Shown in pieces: positions 50,301 through 62,230 of a DNA stretch of 64,000 nucleotides. The translations under genes were made by a program, and so were the position numbers. The first letter of the stretch is position 1; the number at the start of each line of letters is the position of its first letter. Under the pieces are notes generated by a model, which was given only the letters and a program-made list of their open reading frames with translations, searched no databases and was not told the origin of the DNA. The DNA is taken from NCBI GenBank assembly GCA_013400115.1, contig VXBP01002290.1, positions 744,001 to 808,000 on the forward strand. The letters run 5' to 3'. The DNA comes from Rhinopomastus cyanomelas (lineage: Eukaryota; Chordata; Aves; Bucerotiformes; Rhinopomastidae).

Positions 50301-53300
50301 ATGCTCTGAAAGTTGTAACATTAAAAGACTTTAGCAGGCTGCTAATTTGATCCTCTGAAGAAAGTTACAAAAAAGGCTCTTTCCCATTACTTTGAAGTTG
50401 CATCCCATCACTCCCCAAGCTGCTTCCCACCGCTGGATATGCTCATCAGCCTTCACCAGAGGCTCAGAGCAAGGCACAGCCCTTTGCAGAGGCAAAACCA
50501 ACCTAGCCAGCAGTGTTAAGAACAAGAGCACATTCTCTTCACCTTCAGCACATCAACCGAAGATTTCTGAATTAAACCCACCAGATCGTTTGGCATCTTG
50601 TTCCAACATTGATCCAGGTACTTCTAGCTTGGAGCTGCAAGACAGGTTTCACATACCTAGAAAAAGAGGTGTGAAGTGGCACCATGCTGGTACACCCTGA
50701 GGATGCCACAAAGGCCACTCAGGAATTCCTAAGTTGTTCACTCCAGTAGAGCAGGAATGGGACCTAATGATGCAAGAAAGTCTCCGATAACATCTCTAGT
50801 GTTAAATGCTTTTAGCTGTGCAAGCTGCCAGACTTCTGCAGGCTGGTACCACAGCAGCCTGCTGGGACAAACCACAGCAGCTACCTGCCTGCCACCCTGC
50901 CCCCACCCAGGAGTCGGCTCCCAGGTCAGGAGGCAGGTTGTAATGAGCCATAGTCAGCTTAGCATTGCCTTCTCAGTACATGCAGGGGTACTGCAGCCCT
51001 GGGTTTAAAAAAGCTGGTACACAACATCAACAAATTATTAATGATATTCACCTAAAAATATCTGCAGAGCAGATAATAAATGTAACATAATTAACCCTCT
51101 TGAGAAGCCTTTGCCTTCAAATGACACAATCTATTTTTAAAGTCAGAACAGCAATAACAGAGATGGAACATGGAAACTGTCAAACTCTTACCACAGATCA
51201 TTGCCTGGGACTGATGCTCAGGCCTGCCTGTCCCCATTAACTCTGCTCCTTTGGCAATGGAGCCAGTAAATCAGCTCTGGGACTTCTTGGGCAGCAGCAA
51301 TTACTGCTATGTTGGCATGGGTAGCGGTGACAATTATGAAGACTGCTGTGCCCTGGGTGCCACACAGCCAACCGCAGGCCAGATGTCACAATGTTTCTCA
51401 TGCACAGGAAACAGAGTTGCAAGTTCATGGTTAAAGGCACACTAAGGACACCCCAACAGAGACCAGCCTTAAGACCAAGGACCAGAGGCAAGCTCAGATC
51501 ATGTTATTTTGATGGAATACTGCAAGTGAACACCTGTATCATGTCAGAGCAGGAGGCTGCCCTCAAAGAAATGTCTCTGCTTAAAGCCTAAAGCATAGCC
51601 CAGCACACGCTTCTTTGTTCAGTTTCTCAATCAAGTCTAAGCTACAAGATGATCTTTGCAACTGGTGTTTGCTGCTCTGGAGACAGCCAAGCTCACATGC
51701 TGACAAACTTTTCCTGGAGAAGCTTCAAGGTCACCCAGTCTGATACTCAGTGAAGAGCAAAAGCCTTGAATTGTACTGGCCCGTGGGTGAGTAGCTCCCG
51801 GAGCAAACAGGGCTGCTCCCTCCCATGCTTGTGTGAGGAGGAGGAGGGTACACCTAATACCTCCACACAAAAAGCAAGAAGAACACGGAGAAGCTGTCCC
51901 AGGCAGAAACAGTTCTGCCCATGTCTGAGCTAATTATTTACAGGAGCGCTGGTCAAGCTCCCTTCCCCCAAAGAATTTGGAAACAACAATATTTGTGTTT
52001 CTTCTCTCCATACTGCTGCAAGTTAGGCCTCCAGCAAACACAAGGAAATAAAGAAAAACAAAGACGTTTGGCTTCACAAATCACGTTTCTGTCTTCTCAC
52101 CCAGCCGTGTTAGATTACACCAGTCTCCAGAGGGAAGGAACAATTGGGGAATGGGAGCCATTAAAAACTCCAAGAGGGAAAGAAACATCTCGAGTTTCCC
52201 CAGCAGAGTTTCCCCATCATCCAGCCATGCTTGATGATGAGCAGTTTACTTGAGTTGGCAAACAGAGGGAAAGCATTAAGGATGTAGCTTTACTCTATAT
52301 GGAAACACTTCCCATAGCTCAGTGGTCAGTCTGAAGCAGACAAGCATAAAGACTCATTTACTTCACGTTTAAGAAACACTTAGGAGCTCTGAAGAGCTCC
52401 TCATTAGGAAGAGGAATGAGCTCCAGGACCTTGGCTGTTTGTCAGCTGGTGGCCAAGCAAAGCACAGGTTACTGTGTCTCTGCTGCAGGAATAACTGGAA
52501 TTGCAGCCTTTGTCCCGCAGTTAGCCAACAGATTTGAAAAAGTTTTCAGCTTTATTAAGGCAATTTTATTTGTTTTTAAAGAAAGATTCTCAGATACCTG
52601 CTCTTTTATTTTCTTACAATGGAGTGAACACAATTAAGTGCAGAAGGGCTGCCAAGCACATCCCAGGGCTTGACACATGACAAACACAAATTAAGAACCC
52701 AGTGAACATAAATTCTTGGCACAGTCAACAAACTGTGTCTTTCACTTATATGGTAAAACACAAACCGTAGCTTATTTTAGAGTTTACAGCTATGCACTGG
52801 CAGTGAATGTGTCTACCCTACAGACAAAACAGAGGAGGACCACGCAGAAATCTTTGCTAACAACATTAGTCTGCACACTGAAAATGAGATTCAAAGTAGA
52901 GCCATATCCAGAAACCCCTGCTACTAATCGGCAGCATTAGCTGCATCATAGTGCCCAAAGCACCGTTTGATGCTGTCAGGAAGCACTTACAGAGCCCGTC
53001 TTACGTTTGGTGCAGCGATCAGCTTAAATGACTACAGCAAGAACAAAGGGAATTACACTGAATTCATAATTTAAGGGGTCAGCTACCCACGATGAGCATT
53101 TGCCAGTGTTAATGTTTGGACAGCAGTTAATTCAGCAGCAACCCACCATTAGTTCTAAAACAATTTGAAACGTTTCACTAGAACACTGCATTCAGAAGTC
53201 TGAAAGGGTCAAGATCAAGGTATGCTCAACACATGTAACAGGACGGGTTAATCAATAACTGCAGCACAGCTATTCCATTCCTCTCGCTATTTTGGCCCAG

Positions 53301-54690
53301 GGAGTTGTGTTTTGAGCCTTTGCACATGGTTAGATCCCCAGCCACCGCAGTGCAAGAGCTCTGGCATGGTGAGCGCAACTGAAAAACATCTGCACATCAG
53401 GTGGCTTTGGGGAGACTTGCTGCTGTTTGCAGTAATTCCTCAAGTAACAAAGTTAAAAGAAGCCCATTAAAAGAGGTTTTAAAACATCTTGAAGGCTATC
53501 ACATCTAGTATGGGGAACAGCTCAAGCTCCTCTCAGTCCGGGCAGCAGAAATTCCACTATCTCCTTCCACACCCAGTTGCATGAATAATGTATAAGAGAT
53601 AACGTATACTATTCCACAGCATTGCACGTATTTATTGACGACAACAGGTTATTCTCTGCTCCCCAAAAACCAGAAGGGTGACAGGCAGAAAAAACACTTT
53701 TATTCACACCACACTTACTGAGAGCCAACAAATGATCCAGACCCATTACTGGGGAGTGAGCTCACATACAGCCCAAAATAAGATTGTTTTAGAGGGAGCA
53801 GCTATGAGAGCAAATCAAAAGAGATTGAAAGAATCACAGATTATGCTAGTAAAAGGCTTGAATCCAGGTAGAAATACAAGTCCACATTCAGGGAACCCAT
53901 TCCAAACCCATTTCAGAAGTGTTCTACTATTCATCCATCCTCCTTCACATTAGTTACATCAGCCAAATAACATGAAGATAAATTGTTATCCGTGCCCCTA
54001 AGCCACTGACCTTGTAAATCTGCCAGAACAAATGAAGATTTTTGCTACTATGGAAGCAGCAACATTACACTACCAGTCCAAAACCAGCACTAGCTCTGCA
54101 CAGAGTGAGGACAGCCTTTGCCTGTCCTAGGATCTCTGCCCTAAGTCACTTCTGCTTCACAGAAAACCACTGCCCGTCCCCATTTCAAAGGCACCGTTGG
54201 TAACTCCAGACCCAGAGCTGTTGTAACATCTCCTGCTCTCCGACCGCTGAACACTTCAGGTTCACAGCAGTGTTTCATTTCACACTGCCAGGCAACTACA
54301 ACCCAGAGCCATCTCCTTTCTTTGTCAGAGGCAAGACCACTTGACCTACTGTGTCAGGGCCACCACATAGGTTCTGCATGAGGGTTTCACACGAGCTTTG
54401 GAGCTCCAGAACAGCCTGTTGTGACAGTCACACACTAACCACACATCATGTTTTTCTGGCTGGGTCACTAGTATCCCAGAGCCAGCAAACACACTCCAAA
54501 CCACAGATGGGTATTGAAAACATTCAATAAGAATGACAACCCAAACCCAACACCAGCACCACAGAACACAGTTACAGAATGAGGCCCTTGCTCACATTCA
54601 CCCTTAATAAGGGTCTTTTTTCCTCTTTTTTCCTTTTAAAGGCTTAAAAACAATGTCCCCAAGCACCTCCAGGCGAGATAACTGAATGCA
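44358..54690. other. Stretch upstream of first visible RAB11FIP4 exon
   Basis: This is probably intron of RAB11FIP4. I searched the minus strand for the expected EF-hand exons (patterns such as CEELLKDV and FKDFC) and found none. Candidate splice donors with open frames at 46852 and near 45532 are discussed elsewhere and remain unsupported. An A-rich low-complexity tract lies at 47845-47877. No repeat family is obvious. Confidence 0.5.
47845..47877. repeat. A-rich low-complexity tract
   Basis: Runs of A broken by single G residues (A11 G A5 G A6 G A4) suggest an old poly-A tail or a simple repeat. There is no recognisable element upstream of it. Confidence 0.8.
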
Positions 54691-54699
54691 ACTATGCAG

Positions 54700-55185
54700 A
54701 AAGACCCTTCCTTCTTCTAAGACACCCCCTTTCCTCTGAGACCATCATTTTTCCTGGAATCCCCTCATTTTTCTCAAACCAACCCACTTCCCCTCAGACA
54801 CCCCTCCTCCTCAATCCCCCTTTCTTCTCCTCAGACACCCTCTATTCTCCTCAGACCCTTCTTCCGGACACACCCCATCTTCTCAGACACCCCCTTCTAT
54901 TCCTCATACCCCTCTTCTTCCAGGCACACCTTTTCCCTTCAGACCCCTCTTCTCACACCCCCTTTTCCTCTTACTCTTCCTTCTTCTCAGATCTCCTCTT
55001 TCTTCTCAGACCTCCTCTTCTGCTCAGACCCCTCTTCTTCCAAACACCCCCTTTCTCCTCAGATCCCCTTTCTTCTCCTGAAGCCCCTCTTCTTCCAAAC
55101 ACTCCCTTTTCCTTAGACACCCCTTCTTCTGAGACTCCCCTTCTCTGACACCTCTCCCTCCTTTTTCCTCAGACTACCCCATCTC
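54700..55185. repeat. Pyrimidine-rich degenerate minisatellite
   Basis: Nearly 500 bp on the plus strand is almost only C and T, with a loosely repeated unit of roughly 20-25 bp like TTCTCCTCAGACCCCTCTTC. Copies vary in length and order. The minus strand is purine-rich. It ends about 300 bp before the CpG island at 55.5 kb. Such mirror-like tracts can form triplex DNA and are hard to sequence. It is probably polymorphic. Confidence 0.88.
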
Positions 55186-55479
55186 ACCCCACATGTCTGA
55201 ACTGACACAGCCACACAAGGTTCCTGCTTTCCCCACACCACTTCCCTCCACTCTCGGGGTGTAAAACCCCTCCCTGGGCAAACAAGCAAGAAAAAAACAC
55301 CCAACCCCGTACAGCTCCTACCTGCGCATTTCCTGCACCCAAGTACAACCCCTCAAACGCAGATACCGCAGCAAAAAGGTCACGGAAAGATGCTGTTACC
55401 CCCCTACACATCCCCCAAACCAGGACGACTCCAACTGCGAACACAAATCCCCCCTCCCTCACGCCACAGCCTACCGCGG

Positions 55480-55765
55480 GGTGTGAAGGATGGTCCCGCT
55501 CTGCGCCGTCGGGGAGCACCCCCACGCCGTGGGCTATGGCGTGGAACCCGTAACCCCACCGCAAAACTTCCACCTTACCCCGCACCGAGGTCCCGCCTGG
55601 CTCCCGGCTCCCGGAGCAGCAGGAGGAGGAGGAGGAGGGCGGTGGCAGAGGCGCGTCCCCGCTTCACCGGCAACAGTTGTCGGCGGCGCGCAGTGCTCGC
55701 CCCGCCCCGTCGTTGCTAAGCGATGCGGGGGGTTCCCTCGCGTCATATCGCGGGATTCGGGGGGG
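55480..55765. promoter_or_regulatory. CpG island, candidate internal RAB11FIP4 promoter
   Basis: This short GC-rich, CpG-dense island contains a GC box CCCCGCCCCG-type site (55700-55709), and next to it GTTGCTAAGCGAT (55712-55724), which resembles an RFX X-box with one good half-site. On the minus strand a strong donor G|GTAAGG (GT at 55577-55578) would end a first exon of about 160 nt. That transcript would lead towards the first visible RAB11FIP4 exon 11 kb away. A plus-strand start is equally possible from composition alone. Confidence 0.6.
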
Positions 55766-55894
55766 GGAGGTGTTCCCCTCACTGAGGTTTGGGGTCGGTA
55801 GGGAGATGCGGGTTTAGTTGTCATTGCCTGGGTTTGGGGTCAAAAATGAGTTAGAATGGGGAAGATAAAACTGATTTGGGCTGGGGAGAAAGTG

Positions 55895-56000
55895 AATTGT
55901 AGAGGAAAAAGCATTCAGGATCATCGAGTCCAATGGTTAAACCCGCACTGCCAGGTCCACCACTAGAGAATGTCGCTAAGTGCCATGTCTACCTGCGCCC
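55895..56000 (-). mobile_element. CR1 LINE 3'-end fragment
   Basis: The plus strand carries the reverse complement of a CR1 end: AGGATCATCGAGTCCAA, then GCACTGCCAGGTCCACCACTA, then AAGTGCCATGTCTAC. It lies directly beyond the CpG island and is old. Confidence 0.85.
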
Positions 56001-56055
56001 AAAGAACTGCTATCAGAGGGAAACCAGAGGGATGGTGGCTCAAATCCTAACTAAT

Positions 56056-56095
56056 TCTATCTATCCATTCATCCATCCTTCCATCCATCCACCAT
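56056..56095. repeat. Imperfect TCCA tetranucleotide repeat
   Basis: Repeated ATCCATTCATCCATCCTTCCATCCATCC, a degenerate microsatellite close to the end of the CR1 fragment. Confidence 0.88.
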
Positions 56096-56404
56096 CACCT
56101 GTGCTCAAATCCAGTGCAGCCAGAGCCCTGTTAAGGAACAGGGTAGTGGGAAGTATGAGGTCACTGAGCTGACTTGGATGAGGGTAGGTAAAGCACCATA
56201 GGTGCCCCAATCCGCTTCCCCTTGTTTCTTTACAGTGGGGAGTGTGTGAGGAACCCGTCTGACACACCAACAGACGAACTCTTAACAGACCAATGTGTAG
56301 AGCTGCCCTGGCAGACAGCAGGGATGTCGGGTCCCTGGATGGGGTCAGTGTCTGAGGACATCGGGGTTCACTGGGACAGCCTCTCCTGCCTGCTGAGCAC
56401 CAAT

Positions 56405-56456
56405 TCCTAGAGCTGCGTGACAATAAAAACATATGTGATGTGATGTGATGTGATGC
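56405..56456 (+). other. Polyadenylation-like signal plus TGATG tandem repeat
   Basis: AATAAA (in GACAATAAAAACA, near 56421) is followed by four or more copies of TGATG (56434-56455). A short open frame of 62 codons (56222-56410) ends just before. The arrangement of a short frame, a poly-A signal and then a short tandem tail looks like the 3' end of a retroelement or processed transcript. I do not recognise the family. Confidence 0.4.
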
Positions 56457-58109
56457 TGGTGCCAGTTGTTACCAGCCTCAGTGTGCTACAAAACAAACCA
56501 GATCCTGTTCGTAAGTGGTCTGGTTTGTCCTTGATTTGAATCCCTTCAGTTACAAGATAAAGAAAAGCAAAACAGAAAGGCTGAGAACACTCACACTGGC
56601 TTCATTATTTTCAATTCACTTCACTTCTTAGAAGTTGTGTAACTTCCTTTTTCTCAGCACCGCACAAACATTTTGTTTGCAGTGCTAATAAAAAAGAAAT
56701 ACAATCTATTTCTGTAGCTTTGCAGCAGAGGACTCAAAGGCAGAGGGTGGAATCTAAACATTTTCTGCAAAGCTCCAGTCCAGGAGCCAAACCCTGTCTG
56801 TACCAACTGTCACAGTTTTCACTGGAGTGTCACACACGGAAGGAAATGCTGCCTTGTGTTTCAGCTAGTAGCCAGCAACAGGAGCACCTCCTGCCCAACC
56901 CTAACGGCCCTGAAACACTTGGAAAGAATCCTGAGCCCTTACGCCGAGGTTGGATCCGGCCATAATCCAAAACCTGTTTTTAAAGTTAACTTGGGAAATT
57001 TTAAAGAGTTACACAGAGCCGCTTGTGCTGTACTTAAGTAACTGCTCATGTACCAGTTACAGAGATGCTGACTGAAAGACCATTGAAGAACATTCTACTT
57101 CTATCCTCGAATCATTTGGACTTTATCATGTCCAAAGTCAGGGTGTCTTCCAGAGAGGAGGGAGACCCAGGAATCCCTTGGAGCAGAGGATAAGGAAATG
57201 ATAAGAAAACAGATTTAAGTGGGCAGTGACAAACCCACCAGTTCACGTGTCACTCAAACCCATTTACCAGCTTACCATCACATGTCTGAGCGTGCCCTCA
57301 TTTCATCACAACCAGATACTTCTCAGTGTAAAATGTTGTTGTACAAAAAGCAAAAGAATGAAGAAATTAATTAATCTCAATTCTTACCTGCAAAGCTGAA
57401 AGCAGTTCACTGAACTTCACCCTCCACTTAGCTCACCAAAAGCAAACAGAAAGAATTTATTCTCTCCTGTTCAGAGGGAAGGGTGGAGGATGCCTTGAGT
57501 TTAGCATAATGAAGTGTAACAGCAGCAGATGAAAGCACTGTGCACCTTCAGCCATCACACACTGTGTCCTCACGTGTCCAGGGAGGTCCAGGCAGGGAAG
57601 GTCTTGGGGTACCTCCCCACACACATGTGGGACCCAGCAGACCCAGGGCTCCCTGTGGTGACAGCACAGCTCTAGAGACTCAGTGTTCAGGAGCTCTCCT
57701 GGGAGCCAAGCAGAAGCTGATAATGATCAGCGTAACAGGGATCAAAACCACTGCCAGACATCCTTCTATTCATTAATCTAAATTAACAGGACAGACAACA
57801 CTGCTGCTTATTAAATAGGGCACTTCTAAAATCTGCTTTTCCTTTCAGAATTTGCTTTGAAGCAAGACAGTTGTATGCCAAGGGTTCAGTGTGGAATAAA
57901 TAACATCATAAATAAAATAATTACTTGCACATTTTTAAAGGTTTCCCGAAGGACACAAGTATGAGCGTTGGTTCTGTTACACTGGTCAGGCAGTATTAGA
58001 GCACACTGGGAAATGGCTCCTGGTGTGTACCCAACGATTAGCCAGCACAGTTAGACCTCCAGTAGCTGATGATGAGCAAAATGTTGAACAGATAAAGAGC
58101 AACAGTTAG

Positions 58110-58700
58110 ACTTATTATAAAATAGAGATGGTACTTCCTAACATCCCACCTAACCCTCCTATGGCAGCTTCAGGCCCTGCCCTGTTGCTGGTTGCCTGGG
58201 AGAAGAGCCCAACCCCCACCTGACTACAACTTCCCTTCAGGTAGTTGTACAGAGGGACAAGGTCCCCCCATCTGAGTCTCCTCTTCTCCAGGCTAAACAC
58301 CCCCAGCTCCCTCAGCCTCTCCTTATCAGCCTTTTCCTCCAGTCCCTTCCCCAGCCTTGTTGGTCCTCTGGATCCACTCCAGCCTCTCTCTCAATCTCTT
58401 TCTTGAATTGAGGGGCCCAGTACTGCCCCCAGTACTCGAGGAGAGGCCCCACCAGTGCCCAGTACAGGGGGAGAATTACGTACCTAGTGCTGCTGGACAC
58501 ACTACTCCTGATACAAGCCAGGGTGCCATTGGCTTTTCGTGCCACCTAGGCACCCTGGTGGCTCCTATTCAGCTGGTTGTCAACCAGTACTGCCAGATCC
58601 CTCTCTTTCAGGCCACTCTTCAGCCAGCACAAGCACTGCTGCACCCGCTGGATGTTTTACTCAGTGGTCTGCCCAGGGCACTGCCATTTATTACACCCTA
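58110..58700 (-). mobile_element. CR1 LINE ORF2/3' fragment
   Basis: On the minus strand the sequence follows the end of CR1 ORF2 and its 3' region. A translated piece reads FSLEKRRLRWGDLVPLYNYL, the typical CR1 C-terminal motif, and a neighbouring piece carries HxxxRxxANG-type text in another frame. Frameshifts and stops separate the pieces. It is a 0.6-kb inactive fragment. Confidence 0.92.
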
Positions 58701-61615
58701 ATAACTGACAAGGCATAAGTGTGTCACTGATAGAAACATTCCTCTGTAAAGGTCCTAAAAAGTGTTCAGGCTTCAGACAGTCACTTCTTATTAAGGAAAG
58801 GCTGTACTGAGCAATAACCATGGCTACAGCACGGGTCCATTTCTCACTTCATTAAAGCTAAGCCTGAGAAGTGGAGACTGTTACAGGCTGGCTTTGCTCT
58901 CCATTGAGACAAAAATCTTATTTCTTACACATTTCACGGTAAAGTGATAATTTACTACTTAATACAACTAGGGACTTGTTTTGTACTAAGGGAAAAGCAA
59001 AGCATGTTGTCGTGGCTGGGGAAGGGCAGGTGGTCATCACTGCTTTTTGTTGGAGGAATCTCTGTACCAAGAGTGACACAGACCTTTCTCTGAGCATCCC
59101 CAAGAGCAGCCAAGATGAGGAGCAGAGCTGTGTGTCTGCACGGGCTGCTCAGTGTAGCAGCTTCTGCTCAGTAAGATCAGCAGCTGCAACTCAAAGAAGT
59201 CAGTGCCACAGAATGAGATGGTGCCTGATCCATTTTTCCCATCTGAGTCTGCAGGTCTAGTCTGTGGTCTTCATTTCAGGCAGCTGAGGAAGTGGTGCAG
59301 GTCAGTAACAGCTCAGATGACCAGACACTAAAATCTGCTCCAGGCTTAGTTTACACAGTAGGATCTGCACACTGAGACCCTCATGAGGGTCATGGCATTT
59401 TCTGACTCCAGCAGTAGTAAACTTTCTCATACTCAGAGGAAAGCTGAACTATGGCAGACTCCAGTGCTCCTCCAGTACCCGCACAGTTGTCCCCAGGAAG
59501 CCACGGAGCACTTCCCTTCCATCTTAATCCACCTTGGTTTTTTCCTAATCCCATCTGCCTGAAAAAGGTGCTTGCAGAAGCAGGCCAAGGGGAACCTGGG
59601 CAAAATATTCCTATTCGGATGCTTAGGGGAAGATTGTTAAATACATAGCTGAATGCCTAAATGACAATCACTGCTGACTTCCAGCAGCAGCCTGACAAAC
59701 CCAGGGAAACGCAGGTTTCATCAGCCATCTGGGCAGGGTAGGCTGATGAAAAGGTTTACAGCAGGACAACCTGCTGATCTTGTACAAAGCACTGCAATTT
59801 CTTCTGGAGCAGTTCTGAACAAAGGCTAGCACCTCCTCTGCTGTTCCAGAGGCAGAATCCTTCTCCTGAATCTCACTAAGGCATCTCACAGCCTAGTCAC
59901 CATAATGACAAGAAACTGGAGCTGAAATGTTAAGAACAGAGACTAATTAATAATGAAGATAATGAGATCACCAGAATGTATATACCAAACCGGCATCTTA
60001 ATTATCTCATGAAAACTGGCAACTCCAATCATGCTTCAAGAGCCTTTCATCACGCTCTCTCTGATGAATATTGGTGTCTATTTTGCACAGATACCATTGG
60101 AAAATTATCTTTTGTGTGGGTTTTTCCCCTACTAGGGTTTTCCCCTAATAGGCGGCCAAGTTACTACTGCATGTAACTGCTCTGCTTCAAAATGAGATCT
60201 TGCAGACTGGTAATTATGGCTGGTCTGATCTTCATCTCATCTACTCTCATCTTTGCCTCCTTTGAAGCAAACGCAGTGAGACTGGTGTGAATTACTGCAG
60301 TATTATTATGAATTCCTTTTGTTTTGACAGAATGGTCCCTAATTAAGCAAGTTTCTGTGGAGCATATAGTCCCTGCCCCAAAGATATTCCAGTTGGACTA
60401 GGCAAAGGTAGGGAGAAGGGGACAGGGAATGCAGAATGAACTCTCACCCACCTAGAGTTTATTCCCATGATTTGTTTGAGGCAGAGAAGGATAAGATGGG
60501 ACAAACACAGGAGAAGTGTGGAGCTGCTGAGCTGAAGACTGTAGAAAGGGAAGAACCAGGCTACACTTCTGGAGTTTTTCAGAGTTTTCTGCATTTTCTC
60601 CCTGCCCTCCTCATCCCTGCATCCCTGTATGGGGTGAGGAGGTCAGCTCCAAACTACAGCTCCAGGGCAACATACTCTGGATGGAGCAGGCTCAGTTTAA
60701 CCTGTACGCCTATGTCCAAAGGCTAAGACCCCACATGTCCCCAGAGAGGCTTATTTACCAAGTAGGGAAGCAGCTCTTTACAGTCTGCACCATGGGGTAG
60801 ACCATGTAGGGCTGCTCTCCCTGTGAGCCCTACTAACATTAATAAGCATATGCTGTGCTCAGGAAGGTGGCAGGCAGCCTGGCAGATCAAACAGCTCGGG
60901 TCAAGCGAAGAGCTCACCACAGAAGAGCTCTGCACACATGAGAGCACTGAAGGCAGGATGGGCTAAGGGCCCATTAGCATCAGTTCTGTGGGCCTATCAT
61001 TAAACTGGACCTAACTTTATGGCATGCAATTATAGCATAGAGGTATTTCAGGGGACTTACCCATTGCTGTCTCTAGAGATGAGCTACTTGCAACCCATTT
61101 ACCATCAGTAGGTTACATTTTAGTTGATTAATGAGGCCACATTTGGAGAGATTTTTCTCTGTTCCACTCCAAAAGCCTGAAGAACTGGGCATCAAGAGGC
61201 CAGATACTGGAACAGGATAAGCACTCCTTTCTGAAAAGCAGTTTGTTTTCTGCTCATCACTGGAACTGTATCATATCAGGCTCTGAGGGTGTCTTGTTAT
61301 AGTAGCTGTGCAACCACGATTAAGGCATCTTTGACAAAAGCATTACACAAATGTGCCAGGCACAAAATCTGGTCTGTTCAGCCTTTCTCAAAATGTCAAA
61401 CAGTTTAAAATTAAAACAAAACAAGAGGTCATCTGAACAAATTCAAGTGAAAACACACAGACACACTCACTTCACAGGTAAGTGCACAGTAGACAGCAAG
61501 GAAAGCATGAACATCCCTCAACCACCTCGGAGCTTAAACTAAGGTGCAGCCAAGCAGCTACATGTTGCACCAAAAAGACAGAAATGCATTTACTCAACTG
61601 TCTCAGCTACGCTCT

Positions 61616-62230
61616 TGTGGCTAAGAGGGCCAACAGCATCCTGGGGTGGATCAGAATGGAGGTGGTTAGCAGATCAAGAGAGGTTCTACTCTGCACTTGT
61701 GAGACCACATCTTGAATACTGGTGTCCAGTTCTGGGCCACTCAGTTCAAGAGGGATGTGGAGCTGCTGGAGGGAGTCCAGCGTAGGGGAACGAGGATGAT
61801 GAAGGAAGTGGAGCACCTCTCTTATGAGGAGAGGCTGAGGGAGCTGGGTCTCCTTAGCTTGGAGAAGAGGAGACTGAGGGGTGACCTCATTAATGTCTAT
61901 AAATATTTGAAGGGTGGGTGTCAGGAGGAAGGAGCCAGGTTCTTCTCAATGTCATCTAGTGATAGGACGAGGGGCAATGGTTGTAAGCTGGTACATAGGA
62001 GGTTCCACATAAATATGAGAAGGAACTTCTTCACAGTGAGGGTGATGGAGCACTGGAACAGGCTGCCCAGGGAGGCTGTGGAATCTCCTTCACTGGAGAT
62101 GTTTAAGACCCACCTGGATGTGTTCCTGTGTGACTTGGTCTAGGTGATCCTACTGTGGCAGGAGGATTGGACTAGATCATCTTTCGAGGTTCCTTCCAAC
62201 ACTAATGTTTCTATGATTCTATGATTCTCT
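61616..62230 (+). mobile_element. CR1 LINE 3' end with intact tail
   Basis: This plus-strand copy covers the end of ORF2 and the complete 3' end. It stops in the avian CR1 tail of repeated TTCTATGA octamers (62210-62230). A 143-codon frame at 61712-62143 remains open and contains EERLRELGLLSLEKRRLRGD and NFFTVRVMEHWNRLPREAVE, both conserved in the CR1 reverse-transcriptase polyprotein end. It is the best-preserved CR1 copy in the window, but lacks the catalytic domains and cannot move on its own. Confidence 0.96.

Noticed and set aside
50560..50625. Minus-strand KYLDQCWNKMPNDL, resembling an EF-hand-region KYLDP motif
   Set aside because: An in-frame stop lies just before it, there is no proper splice context, and the similarity ends after a few residues.
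60723..60947. Minus-strand frame with ADCKELLPYLVNK, faintly like the FIP GCEELLKDV segment
   Set aside because: Only a few residues agree and no splice sites bound the match.
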